NCBI GenBank assembly: GCA_902495705.1
Contig: CABUXT010000001.1
Coordinates: 107,518 to 171,517, forward strand
Source: an uncultured cyanobacterium
GTDB lineage: Bacteria > Cyanobacteriota > Vampirovibrionia > Gastranaerophilales > Gastranaerophilaceae
Direction: 5' to 3'
Length of the DNA: 64,000 nucleotides
The notes below the pieces were generated by a model, which did not search any database, was not told the DNA's origin, and was given only the letters and a program-made list of their open reading frames with translations. The position numbers were made by a program, and so were the translations under genes. Positions 52,896-59,996 of the stretch are shown here, piece by piece (position 1 is the first letter of the stretch; every line of letters starts with the position of its first letter).

Positions 52896-54077
52896 TTAAC
52901 TAACATATTCTAAAATTTTTCTTGCAATTGTTATTTTTGGAGCTTTTTCAAGTTTTGTTATCCCACCATTTTTATCCAAAATTGTAACTTCGTTATCATC
53001 AGATGAAAATCCAATATCTTTTCTTGAAATATCATTTGCAATCAAATAATCGCAACCCTTTTTCTCAATTTTTGTTTTGGCATTTGCTATCAAATTTTCG
53101 CTTTCGGCACAAAATCCAATAATAACAGTTTTTTCTGAACTTTGTTTTCTTTCACATAAACCTTTCAAAATATCAGGATTTTTAACAAGTTCTAATGTGA
53201 TTTCATCATCTGATGTCTTTTTCATTTTTTGTTCGGAATAGTTTTTTACTCTATAATCTGCAACGGCTGCTGCCATAATGATATAATCAGATGTTTCAAA
53301 CTCTTGGTTTAGTGCGTTTTGCATATCAATTGCAGATTTTACTTTTACAATTTTATAAGGTGCGTCAAACTCTTTGGTTGTAATTAAAACAACTTCTGCT
53401 CCCATTGCTTTTGCGCTATCTGCCAAAGCTTTTCCCATTTTGCCTGATGAATAGTTTGAGATGTATCTCACAGGGTCGATATCTTCAATCGTTCCGCCTG
53501 ATGTGATTATAACTTTTTTGTCTTTTAATTTTTCACTATAACTTAGTGATTCGCATGTCGCCTCAAAAATCTTGTCGATACTGCAAAGTCTGCCTTTCCC
53601 AAGATATCCGCATGCCAAAAATCCGCTTTCCGGTTCTAAGATTTCAACTCCGCGAGCTTTTAACTTTGCGATATTTTCTTGTACTGCTTGATTGTTCCAC
53701 ATATTACAGTTCATCGCAGGTGCTATTATCATTTTTTTTGAAAAAGCACAAGCTATTGAGGTTAGCAAGTTGTCGGCAATTCCTTGTGCTATTTTAGAAA
53801 TTGTGTTGGCTGTAGCCGGTGCAATTACCATAATCTCAGCCTCATCAGATAGTGAAATATGTTCAGGTTTCCAATTTTTTACATCAAATTCTTGGACATA
53901 AACCTCATTTTGGCTGAGGTTTTGCAGAGTCAATTTTGTGACAAAGTTCATCGCATTTGGAGTGCAAACAACTTTGACATTTGCTCCGTTTTTTTTGAAT
54001 TTGCGAATAAGTTCAAATATTTTATAAGCGGCAATTCCGCCTGTTATACCTATTAAAATAGTTTTGTTTTCTAACAT
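52896..54077 (-). CDS. coaBC: Bifunctional CoaBC (phosphopantothenoylcysteine synthase/decarboxylase)
   Basis: A 393-residue enzyme that makes phosphopantetheine for coenzyme A. The CoaC flavoprotein half (1-185) shows GITGGIAAYK, the catalytic His in KPEHISLS, the PxMNxxMW motif APAMNCNMW, and the substrate-clamp Cys in GFLACGYLGKGR. The CoaB half (190-393) shows ITSGGTIEDIDPVRYISNYS (CTP-dependent ligase), MAAAVADYR and the KKGCDYLIANDIS loop. It is preceded by gmk (36 bp) and followed by the Nif3-like gene in one direction, so gmk-coaBC-nif3 is probably an operon. Confidence 0.95.
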   Translation of the reverse strand: MLENKTILIGITGGIAAYKIFELIRKFKKNGANVKVVCTPNAMNFVTKLTLQNLSQNEVYVQEFDVKNWKPEHISLSDEAEIMVIAPATANTISKIAQGIADNLLTSIACAFSKKMIIAPAMNCNMWNNQAVQENIAKLKARGVEILEPESGFLACGYLGKGRLCSIDKIFEATCESLSYSEKLKDKKVIITSGGTIEDIDPVRYISNYSSGKMGKALADSAKAMGAEVVLITTKEFDAPYKIVKVKSAIDMQNALNQEFETSDYIIMAAAVADYRVKNYSEQKMKKTSDDEITLELVKNPDILKGLCERKQSSEKTVIIGFCAESENLIANAKTKIEKKGCDYLIANDISRKDIGFSSDDNEVTILDKNGGITKLEKAPKITIARKILEYVS

Positions 54078-54112
54078 AGTGCCTTACCACCTTTTTATGT
54101 AAGGAGTTTCCG

Positions 54113-54679
54113 TTATTTTTCGGCTAATTCTTTTTTTGTAATACCTTCGATTTCTTCAACCGCACGACTGACATCATCATTTGTAACAACATAATCATAC
54201 TGTTTTGAACGTTCAAGTTCTGTTTTTACCAAATTTAAACGTTTTTGGATAGTTTCTTCATCCTCTGTATGACGACCTCTTAATCGGTGTTCAAGTTCTT
54301 CAATACTAGGCGGAGCAATAAAAATCAAAACAGCCTCCGGCATTTTCTTTTTAACTTGCAAAGCTCCTTGAGTTTCGATTTCGAGAATGATATTCATTCC
54401 TTCTTCAAACTTTTGGTTAATGTATTTTTGCTTTGTTCCGTAAAAATTCCCTGCAAATTGCGCATATTCCAAAAACTTGTCTTTTGCGATGCAGTCCTTA
54501 AATTCTTCCTGAGTAAGAAAAAAATAATTAATTCCGTCAACTTCGCCTTCTCTCGGTTTTCTTGTCGTACAAGAAACAGAAAGCATAAAATCTTTAGAGT
54601 TTTTAGCCATAAACTCTTTCAAAACGGTGCCTTTTCCAACACCTGAACATCCTGATATTACAAATAATTTTTTATTCAT
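54113..54679 (-). CDS. gmk: Guanylate kinase
   Basis: A 188-residue nucleotide kinase (GMP + ATP to GDP + ADP). The P-loop is SGCSGVGKGTVL. The GMP-binding region is SCTTRKPREGEVDGINYFFL and YAQFAGNFYGT. The lid is EELEHRLRGRHTEDEETIQKRL and the end is DYVVTNDDVSRAVEEIE. The ATG at 54679 has no Shine-Dalgarno; instead a TATAAT box ends only 6 bases before it, so the transcript from that promoter would be leaderless. A second upstream promoter would give a long structured leader. First gene of gmk-coaBC-nif3. Confidence 0.95.
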   Translation of the reverse strand: MNKKLFVISGCSGVGKGTVLKEFMAKNSKDFMLSVSCTTRKPREGEVDGINYFFLTQEEFKDCIAKDKFLEYAQFAGNFYGTKQKYINQKFEEGMNIILEIETQGALQVKKKMPEAVLIFIAPPSIEELEHRLRGRHTEDEETIQKRLNLVKTELERSKQYDYVVTNDDVSRAVEEIEGITKKELAEK

Positions 54680-54685
54680 GTTGAT

Positions 54686-54716
54686 ATTATACAATGAAAA
54701 AATAAAATTAAGTCAA
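54686..54716 (-). promoter_or_regulatory. gmk promoter predicting a leaderless mRNA
   Basis: On the minus strand TTGACT (54711-54716), 19-bp spacer, TATAAT (54686-54691), then 6 bases and the gmk ATG. Transcription would start at or beside the A of the ATG. Confidence 0.6.
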
Positions 54717-54728
54717 ACTTTTATTTAA

Positions 54729-54769
54729 TAATGCTATCACTAGCGTTATCTATACTAGCAATAGCATTA
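54729..54769. repeat. 15-bp inverted repeat upstream of gmk
   Basis: Arms 54729-54743 and 54755-54769 (TAATGCTAT.. and ..ATAGCATTA, both with CTAG at the inner end) pair at 13 of 15 positions across an 11-base loop. No T tract follows on either strand, so it is not an ordinary terminator. Confidence 0.65.
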
Positions 54770-54784
54770 AAGCTATATCAATTG

Positions 54785-54841
54785 TAGGGTATGAAGAGAA
54801 CTCTTAACAGTTCCGCAAAGCTTGTTAGGAGTTCACCCTGC
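54785..54841 (-). ncRNA. Structured RNA/leader element between gmk and groES
   Basis: A hairpin with GAACTCTTAACA (54798-54809) and TGTTAGGAGTTC (54823-54834) pairs over 12 positions with one G-U or mismatch. It is closed outside by AGGGT/ACCCT. On the minus strand a promoter lies just upstream: TTGACA (54871-54876), 17-bp spacer, AATAAT (54848-54853), placing the start near 54841. The RNA would begin with this hairpin and could run about 160 nt into gmk. It matches no riboswitch class I know. Confidence 0.45.
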
Positions 54842-55060
54842 ACTAATATTATTTACGATTTTTTATCAACTGTCAAGTCTGTTGAAGTAATAATTAATTT
54901 TTTAATCTGAATAATTAATTTTTCCTTAACTTTTCCTAAATTTTTTAAAATTCGTTATATAAATATATTGTTAAGGTTATCCTGAATTAGATTCAGGTGT
55001 TTAGTAAAATGGATTCTGAATCATATTCAGAAATGACAGTAAAGAAAAGGAGAGGATATC
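54842..55060. promoter_or_regulatory. AT-rich groESL upstream region with repeat remnant
   Basis: No CIRCE element (TTAGCACTC and its inverted copy) is present. A degraded palindromic repeat lies inside the likely 5' leader (atcctgaattagattcagg about 54978-54996, then gattctgaatcatattcaga about 55013-55032), directly before AAAGGAGAGG and the groES ATG. Confidence 0.5.
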
Positions 55061-55345
55061 ATGATTAAACCATTAGGTGAAAGAATCGTTATTAAAGTTA
55101 TAGAAGAAACTGAACAAACTTCTGGCGGGATTTTTATTCCTGATAGCGCTAAAGAAAAACCTCAAAGAGGTGAAGTTGTAGCTGTTGGTCTTGGCAAAAT
55201 GAATGATAAAGGCGAAAGAGAACCAATGGATGTTAAAGTTGGTGATACTATCCTTTATGCTAAATATTCTGGCACAGATGTTAAAGTTGATGGTACTGAA
55301 TACAAAATTCTTTCTATCAAAGATGCTTTAGCAATTATTGAATAA
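55061..55345 (+). CDS. groS: Co-chaperonin GroES
   Basis: A 94-residue seven-fold cap protein of the GroEL chaperonin. MIKPLGERIVIKVIEETEQT, the mobile loop TSGGIFIPDSAKEKPQRG, VGDTILYAKYSGTDVKVDG and the end ILSIKDALAIIE match the family closely. AAAGGAGAGG lies before the ATG. It is followed by groEL after 33 bp, in one operon. Confidence 0.97.
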   Translation: MIKPLGERIVIKVIEETEQTSGGIFIPDSAKEKPQRGEVVAVGLGKMNDKGEREPMDVKVGDTILYAKYSGTDVKVDGTEYKILSIKDALAIIE

Positions 55346-55378
55346 TAAATAAAAAGTTTTTAAAAAGGAGAAAATAAA

Positions 55379-57031
55379 ATGGCAAAACGTATTATTTTTG
55401 ATGAAGAGGCTAGAAAAGCTCTTCTAAAAGGAATTGATGCTGTAGCAGATGCCGTAAAAGTTACATTAGGACCTAAAGGCAGAAATGTTATATTGACAAA
55501 GAAATTTGGTGCACCTCAAATCGTTAATGATGGTGTTACTATTGCAAAAGAGATTGAATTGAAAGATGCATTGGAAAATTCAGGTGCTCAATTGTTGAAA
55601 GAAGTTTCTTCTAAAACAAATGATGTAGCAGGTGATGGTACTACAACCGCATCAGTTTTGGCTCAAGCTATCGTTCGCGAAGGTTTGAAAAACTTGACTG
55701 CAGGTGCTAACCCAATGTCTATGAAACGCGGTATTGATAGAGCTGTTGATGCTGCTGTTTCAAAAATCAAGTCTATGTCAAGACCTGTAAATACAAAAGA
55801 AGAAATCGCTCAAGTTGCTGCAATTTCTGCAGGTAACAACAAAGAAATCGGTGAACTTATCGCTGAGGCAATGGAAAAAGTTGGTCATGACGGTGTTATC
55901 ACTGTTGAAGAATCAAAATCTTTCGGTACTAACTTGAAAGTTGTTGAAGGTATGCAGTTTGATAAAGGTTACATTTCACCTTACTTTGTTACAGACCCTG
56001 AAAGAATGGAAGCTGTACTTGAAGATGCTTATGTATTCTGTTGCAACAAGAAAATCAACTTGATTTCTGACTTGGTTCCATTGTTGGAACAAGTTGCTCG
56101 TGATGGCAAATCTTTGTTATTGATTGCTGAAGATATCGAAGGTGAAGCTCTTGCAACATTAGTTGTAAACACAATGAGAAAAGTTTTGAGAGCAGTTGCA
56201 GTTAAAGCTCCGGGTTTTGGTGATAGAAGAAAGGCAATGCTTGAAGATATCGCTATTTTAACAGGTGGCGAAATGTTCACTGAAGAATTAGGTATCAAAC
56301 TTGAAAACGTAACAACTCAAATGTTAGGTAAAGCAAAACGTGTTACTGTTACTAAAGATGAAACTACAATCGTTGTTGGTGACGAAACAAAAGCTGCTGT
56401 TCAAGAAAGAGTAAGACTTATCAGAAAACAAATTGAGGCATCTGATAGTGAATACGATAAAGAAAAACTTCAAGAACGTGTTGCAAAATTGTCAGGCGGA
56501 GTTGCTTTGATTGAAGTTGGTGCAGCATCAGAAGTTGAATTGAAAGAAAGAAAATTGAGAATCGAAGATGCTCTAAACGCTACAAGAGCTGCTAACGAAG
56601 AAGGTATTGTTCCAGGTGGTGGTGTAGCATTGTTGAGAGTTCAACAAGAATTGAATGCTAAGTTAGATTCTATGGACTTTGAATCAGATGATGAAAAAGT
56701 TGGTTACAAAATCTTGACTGCTGCATTGGATGTACCTCTTAGAGCTATCGCTCGCAACGCAGGTGCTAAAGCTGATGTTGTTGTTGATTGTGTTCTTGAA
56801 AAAGACGGAGCTTATGGCTACGATGCATTAAACAGCAAATATGTTGATATGTTCCAAGCAGGTATCGTTGACCCTGCTAAGGTTACAAGGTCAGCTTTGA
56901 TTAACGCTGCATCTGTTGGTTCAATGTTATTGACTACAGAAGCTGCAGTTGTTGATATTCCTGAAGAAAAAGCTGCTGCACCTGATATGTCAGCAATGGC
57001 AGGCATGGGCGGTATGGGAGGTATGATGTAA
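55379..57031 (+). CDS. groL: Chaperonin GroEL
   Basis: A 550-residue ATP-driven folding chamber subunit. Motifs are VKVTLGPKGRNVI, DGVTIAKEIEL, NDVAGDGTTTASVLAQ (ATP site with the catalytic Asp), ITVEESK, KAPGFGDRRKAMLEDIA, GGVALIEVGAASEVELKERK and GIVPGGGVALL. The C-terminal tail ends in GGMGGMGGMM, the usual disordered Gly-Met tail. Expressed from the groES promoter; a strong terminator follows 48 bp after the stop. Confidence 0.98.
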   Translation: MAKRIIFDEEARKALLKGIDAVADAVKVTLGPKGRNVILTKKFGAPQIVNDGVTIAKEIELKDALENSGAQLLKEVSSKTNDVAGDGTTTASVLAQAIVREGLKNLTAGANPMSMKRGIDRAVDAAVSKIKSMSRPVNTKEEIAQVAAISAGNNKEIGELIAEAMEKVGHDGVITVEESKSFGTNLKVVEGMQFDKGYISPYFVTDPERMEAVLEDAYVFCCNKKINLISDLVPLLEQVARDGKSLLLIAEDIEGEALATLVVNTMRKVLRAVAVKAPGFGDRRKAMLEDIAILTGGEMFTEELGIKLENVTTQMLGKAKRVTVTKDETTIVVGDETKAAVQERVRLIRKQIEASDSEYDKEKLQERVAKLSGGVALIEVGAASEVELKERKLRIEDALNATRAANEEGIVPGGGVALLRVQQELNAKLDSMDFESDDEKVGYKILTAALDVPLRAIARNAGAKADVVVDCVLEKDGAYGYDALNSKYVDMFQAGIVDPAKVTRSALINAASVGSMLLTTEAAVVDIPEEKAAAPDMSAMAGMGGMGGMM

Positions 57032-57078
57032 TTTAACACAATGTGTTAATTATGTTATATGACCAAAAGTTAAAATAA

Positions 57079-57115
57079 GTCGGCGGAAACTTTTTAAGTT
57101 TCCGCCGACGTTTTG
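57079..57115 (+). terminator. Terminator of groESL
   Basis: GTCGGCGGAAAC/GTTTCCGCCGAC forms a perfect 12-bp stem with a 7-base loop, then GTTTTG. Confidence 0.85.
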
Positions 57116-57119
57116 TATG

Positions 57120-57440
57120 TTATCCGAATATTTTATGGAAAAAATTTGTAATTTGTGGCTGATATTGTTGATATAAATTCACTCCAAATCCTGCGATTTG
57201 TCCTATGACATTTCCTTGCATCCAAGATTTAGATGGACCGTTTTGAATGTTCACTTCTGTATATCCACCCATTGGATGTGGAGGTGGTGCACCGAAATTT
57301 AACAATGGAGCTTGATAGCTGTTAGCTATAAATGCCATTCTTTTATTATTAGCGTTGTCTTCATATCTATTCCAAATATTTGTCCGTCCGGTGTGGACAG
57401 AAGGCGTATATCTGGAGCTGTAGTTATTAAAATTCACCAT
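57120..57440 (-). CDS. Hypothetical small protein
   Basis: A 106-residue protein rich in Asn, Gln, Tyr and Gly that I do not recognise. It has no signal peptide. The middle holds NFGAPPPHPMGGYTEVN and the end is helical (IGQIAGFGVNLYQQYQPQIT then NFFHKIFG). The ATG at 57440 has AAGG 7 bases upstream; the longer frame to 57557 has no ribosome site and is basic and unlike the rest. It converges on the groEL terminator. The composition suggests a surface or structural protein, but that is only a guess. Confidence 0.55.
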   Translation of the reverse strand: MVNFNNYSSRYTPSVHTGRTNIWNRYEDNANNKRMAFIANSYQAPLLNFGAPPPHPMGGYTEVNIQNGPSKSWMQGNVIGQIAGFGVNLYQQYQPQITNFFHKIFG

Positions 57441-57752
57441 AATAAAACCTTGTTTTCTATATCTTATATATATAAAGTATATAATTGTGCGAAAATTGAT
57501 TAATTTTGAAAATTTTGCTTTACATTTGTTAATAATATCAGAGTGGCAGGAAGGCAAGATGACAAAAAGACTAGTATTTTAATGTCATTCTGAATTTATT
57601 TCAGAATCTTTTCAATAATCCAAATTCGGCATTTATAATGTTTGTTAAATATTAACAACATTGCGTATTATCTTTTATTGTGTTAATAAGTAATTTAAAA
57701 TGTTTTCAAGAAGAGAGTTTTAGGACATTTTTAAATTATTATGGAGGTTGGT
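57441..57752. repeat. Intergenic region between two small genes
   Basis: 312 bp. It has a GTGGCAGGAAGGCAAGATGAC tract near 57543 (a purine-rich motif also seen after several other genes), a gtcattctgaa/ttcagaat unit (about 57583-57610), and an AT-rich promoter region for the secreted protein at 57753. No gene. Confidence 0.6.
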
Positions 57753-58142
57753 GTGCAAAAGTTTATTATAGCATTAAGTGTATTTGTAGTTAGTGGAATT
57801 GTTGGTATTGCCGTATGCGCGCAAAATAGTAATCCTTATACAAATGATTTTATCAATTCATTCAAAACTTGTAAGCCTTATACTTATTCAATTGGTCCAA
57901 TTGATATGTTTGGAATGAAAGTATCAACAAGAAAACGAATTGTAGGAATTAGAAATGAGCTATGTTCATATATTGAAATTGTCGGACCTGTTAATGCTAA
58001 ATATACTATTCGCTGTAATTTTACCAAAGAGCAGGTTAATAAACTTGTAACTGCAATGCGAAATAATGATGGAGATGCAGCTTGGACAGAGTATCTGAAT
58101 AACAAAAATGTATGTACGACAGAAACTCCAGATGGAAATTAA
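57753..58142 (+). CDS. Secreted cysteine-containing protein, unknown
   Basis: A 129-residue protein with a signal peptide (VQKFIIALSVFVVSGIVGIA, cut near VCA|QN). A mature part of about 105 residues contains cysteines in FKTCKPYTYS, NELCSYIEIV, TIRCNF and NKNVCTTE, which could form two disulfides. The start is a GTG at 57753 with GGAGG spaced 5 bases away; an ATG at 57741 overlaps that site. No domain is recognised. It lies upstream of prepilin cassette 4 but on the other strand and separated by a repeat. Possibly a periplasmic or surface protein. Confidence 0.6.
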   Translation: MQKFIIALSVFVVSGIVGIAVCAQNSNPYTNDFINSFKTCKPYTYSIGPIDMFGMKVSTRKRIVGIRNELCSYIEIVGPVNAKYTIRCNFTKEQVNKLVTAMRNNDGDAAWTEYLNNKNVCTTETPDGN

Positions 58143-58374
58143 GTATATTTTATGTATTTATCCCCTAGACCAATGTGCTATGCAAGTTGAGTACAAGTGC
58201 GTGCCGTATGGCTGAGGGTTAGGGTGAGTGGTTTTCAGTACAAGTGAACATTAATTGCATTGTTCAAACCCTCACTCGAAATTGTAATTTTTCGCGTACC
58301 GCTCAAAAACAATTTCGGTCTCTCCCATACGGAGAGACAATACAAAGCTATATAACAAAAAGTCTCTACCATTC
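58143..58374. repeat. Intergenic repeats
   Basis: It holds a short 'gtgccgtatggctgagggtt' block (about 58200-58220) and copy 2 of the 70-bp element with CGAAATTGTA arms (58269-58338). No gene. Confidence 0.65.
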
Positions 58375-59211
58375 CTAATTCCACGGATAATCGTTTGAAA
58401 TTTTCCAACCGTCTTTGAAAATCACGGCAGCACATCCTGCACCCAGCCCCGGACGATTACCGCTATATTCCACTCTTCCGTTCTTGGTACAATTCCTGAA
58501 AATATCAGTCGCAGTCAATAATTCTTCTCTTGAATATGCAACATGTGGCGTTCCACAGTTGTCAAATCCTCCCGGATATATGCCATTTTTAATATTTTTA
58601 TATTTTTCTGTGCCGGTTTCACAAAGATTTGCGCTATTATATGGATAAAAAGAAAATACATCTTTTCCTAATACATTTCTTTTGCCTTGACCGTTTACGT
58701 CCACAAAAATTGAAATCAAATTATAACCATCAATTTTTGAAAAGCCTAAAATCATGCCATTGTTTAGTACAATACTGTATGGCACATTTGTCATTTTTTG
58801 ACCAGCCAAATCATAATAACCGTAAAAATCATTAGTTTTCCAACAGCCATCACTAAGCTTTGTACAAATTCTTGCAATTTTTAAGTATGGTTTAAAATAC
58901 TTTTCTGCGAAGGCTTGTGGCGATAGAGTTGTATCAAACTCTGCGCTGCCTTCTTCATCCGAATCAGCTGTATATTGCCTTACGGCTTGTGTCAAAATTG
59001 ATTGAGCTTCAGCAAGTTGCGAGCCGATGGCTTTTTTCTGTTGATTTACAATCAAGTTCGGAATTGTAATCGCTGCAACAACGCCAATAATGCCAAGTGT
59101 GATTAAGACTTCTGCCAATGTAAAGCCAAATTTCACTTTGGTTGGTGGCAAATCTACGTGCGTAGCACCCTCAGCAAGAGTGAAACCAAATTTTATATTT
59201 AACTTGTGCAT
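58375..59211 (-). CDS. Type IV prepilin-like protein with duplicated leader, cassette 4
   Basis: A 278-residue pilin-like protein, the same length as and clearly paralogous to the one at 32302. It has two processing sites FG|FTLAEG and FG|FTLAEV 20 residues apart. The hydrophobic helix LITLGIIGVVAAITIPNL follows the second. Shared body motifs are CWKTNDFYGYY, VDVNGQGKRNVLGKDVF, FYPYNSANLC, YPGGFDNCGTPHVAYSREEL and the end CAAVIFKDGWKISNDYPWN. The N-terminus is set at the ATG 59211 with GGAGG 5 bases before it; two further in-frame Met codons upstream overlap that site. It is divergent from the XRE gene at 59381. Confidence 0.87.
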   Translation of the reverse strand: MHKLNIKFGFTLAEGATHVDLPPTKVKFGFTLAEVLITLGIIGVVAAITIPNLIVNQQKKAIGSQLAEAQSILTQAVRQYTADSDEEGSAEFDTTLSPQAFAEKYFKPYLKIARICTKLSDGCWKTNDFYGYYDLAGQKMTNVPYSIVLNNGMILGFSKIDGYNLISIFVDVNGQGKRNVLGKDVFSFYPYNSANLCETGTEKYKNIKNGIYPGGFDNCGTPHVAYSREELLTATDIFRNCTKNGRVEYSGNRPGLGAGCAAVIFKDGWKISNDYPWN

Positions 59212-59380
59212 AATAACCTCCATACAACTCACTTTATCTCATATAATGATGATTTTGAGTAAATATTCAACATGTAATAGTAAATATACATCATATTATG
59301 GCTATATGTCAAATTAATTCTGCATATTTTGTCCTTAAAAACATCTGTAAAAAATATTATATTGAAATGAAGGAGAAGAT
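59212..59380. promoter_or_regulatory. Divergent promoter/operator region, cassette 4
   Basis: It has an imperfect inverted repeat CATATAATGATG (59240-59251) and CATCATATTATG (59289-59300), 10 of 12 matched, 37 bp apart. It is AT-rich throughout. The motif differs from those of cassettes 1-3. Confidence 0.45.
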
Positions 59381-59701
59381 ATGGAGTCAATAAAAAAACA
59401 TTTTGGGGCAAGGTTAAAGGAAATCCGCGAAAAAAGAGGGCTAAACCAAGAGCAACTTGCAGAGCTTGTTAATATGGAATCAAGACATATTAGCAGAATT
59501 GAAACAGGTAAAAGTTTTACGACTTTGGAAAATTTATCTAAAATTGCCCAAGCTTTAAATGTTGATGTATCCACATTTTTCAATTTTGAACATAAAAAAG
59601 ATAAAAATACATTGATTCAAGAAATAACCAAATATTTACAACAGGGAGATATTAAGCAAATCGAACTTGCGCATAGACTTATCCTTTCGATATTTGAGTA
59701 G
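59381..59701 (+). CDS. XRE-family regulator of prepilin cassette 4
   Basis: A 106-residue protein with a helix-turn-helix about residues 9-63 (LKEIREKRGLNQEQLAELVN, ESRHISRIETGKSFTTLENL) and the tail DKNTLIQEITKYLQQGDIKQ then LAHRLILSIFE, matching the sister regulators in length and hydrophobic pattern. The region N-V-D-V-S-T-F-F-N-F-E aligns with I-S-P-D-E-F-F-N-F-E of the cassette 1 regulator. GGAGAAG lies before the ATG. It is divergent from prepilin gene 4 and is followed by repeats, not by any other gene. Confidence 0.87.
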   Translation: MESIKKHFGARLKEIREKRGLNQEQLAELVNMESRHISRIETGKSFTTLENLSKIAQALNVDVSTFFNFEHKKDKNTLIQEITKYLQQGDIKQIELAHRLILSIFE

Positions 59702-59996
59702 GATGATTTTTATTTTGTCATTCTGAAAGGATTAAAAATCAAGGAGCATAGCGACGTAGATTTTATCCTATTCAGAATCTATCAATGCTGATTTTAAAAA
59801 TTGATTTTTGAGCATTGCTTTTTAATCAAATGGATAGACCCTGAATCAAGTTCAGGGTGACATAGGTTCCCTCGCCCCTTGAGGGAGAGGGCTAGGGAGA
59901 GGGGTGTGTGGTTAGAGATTCTGAATAGCAAGAAAATTTAGTGTTCGTTAAACTCACACAAATTTTCTAAGCTTTCAGAATGACATAAATATGTAT
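59702..59996. repeat. Intergenic repeats
   Basis: Palindromic family 1 form A (59717-59784), a gaccctgaa/ttcagggtgac unit (59833-59861), a 'ccctcgccccttgagggaga' block (about 59868-59905), and family 1 form B (59915-59984). Two forms of the same family lie 130 bp apart. Confidence 0.75.

Noticed and set aside
54729..54769. CIRCE-type heat-shock operator for groESL
   Set aside because: The inverted repeat has the wrong sequence and spacing (CIRCE is TTAGCACTC, 9 bases, and its inverted copy) and lies nearer to gmk.
1758..59701. Prophage or transposon origin for the four prepilin cassettes
   Set aside because: No integrase, transposase or phage structural gene lies beside any cassette, and the flanking genes are ordinary housekeeping genes.
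7938..59984. CRISPR array
   Set aside because: Repeats are dispersed, not tandem with regular spacers, and no cas genes are present.
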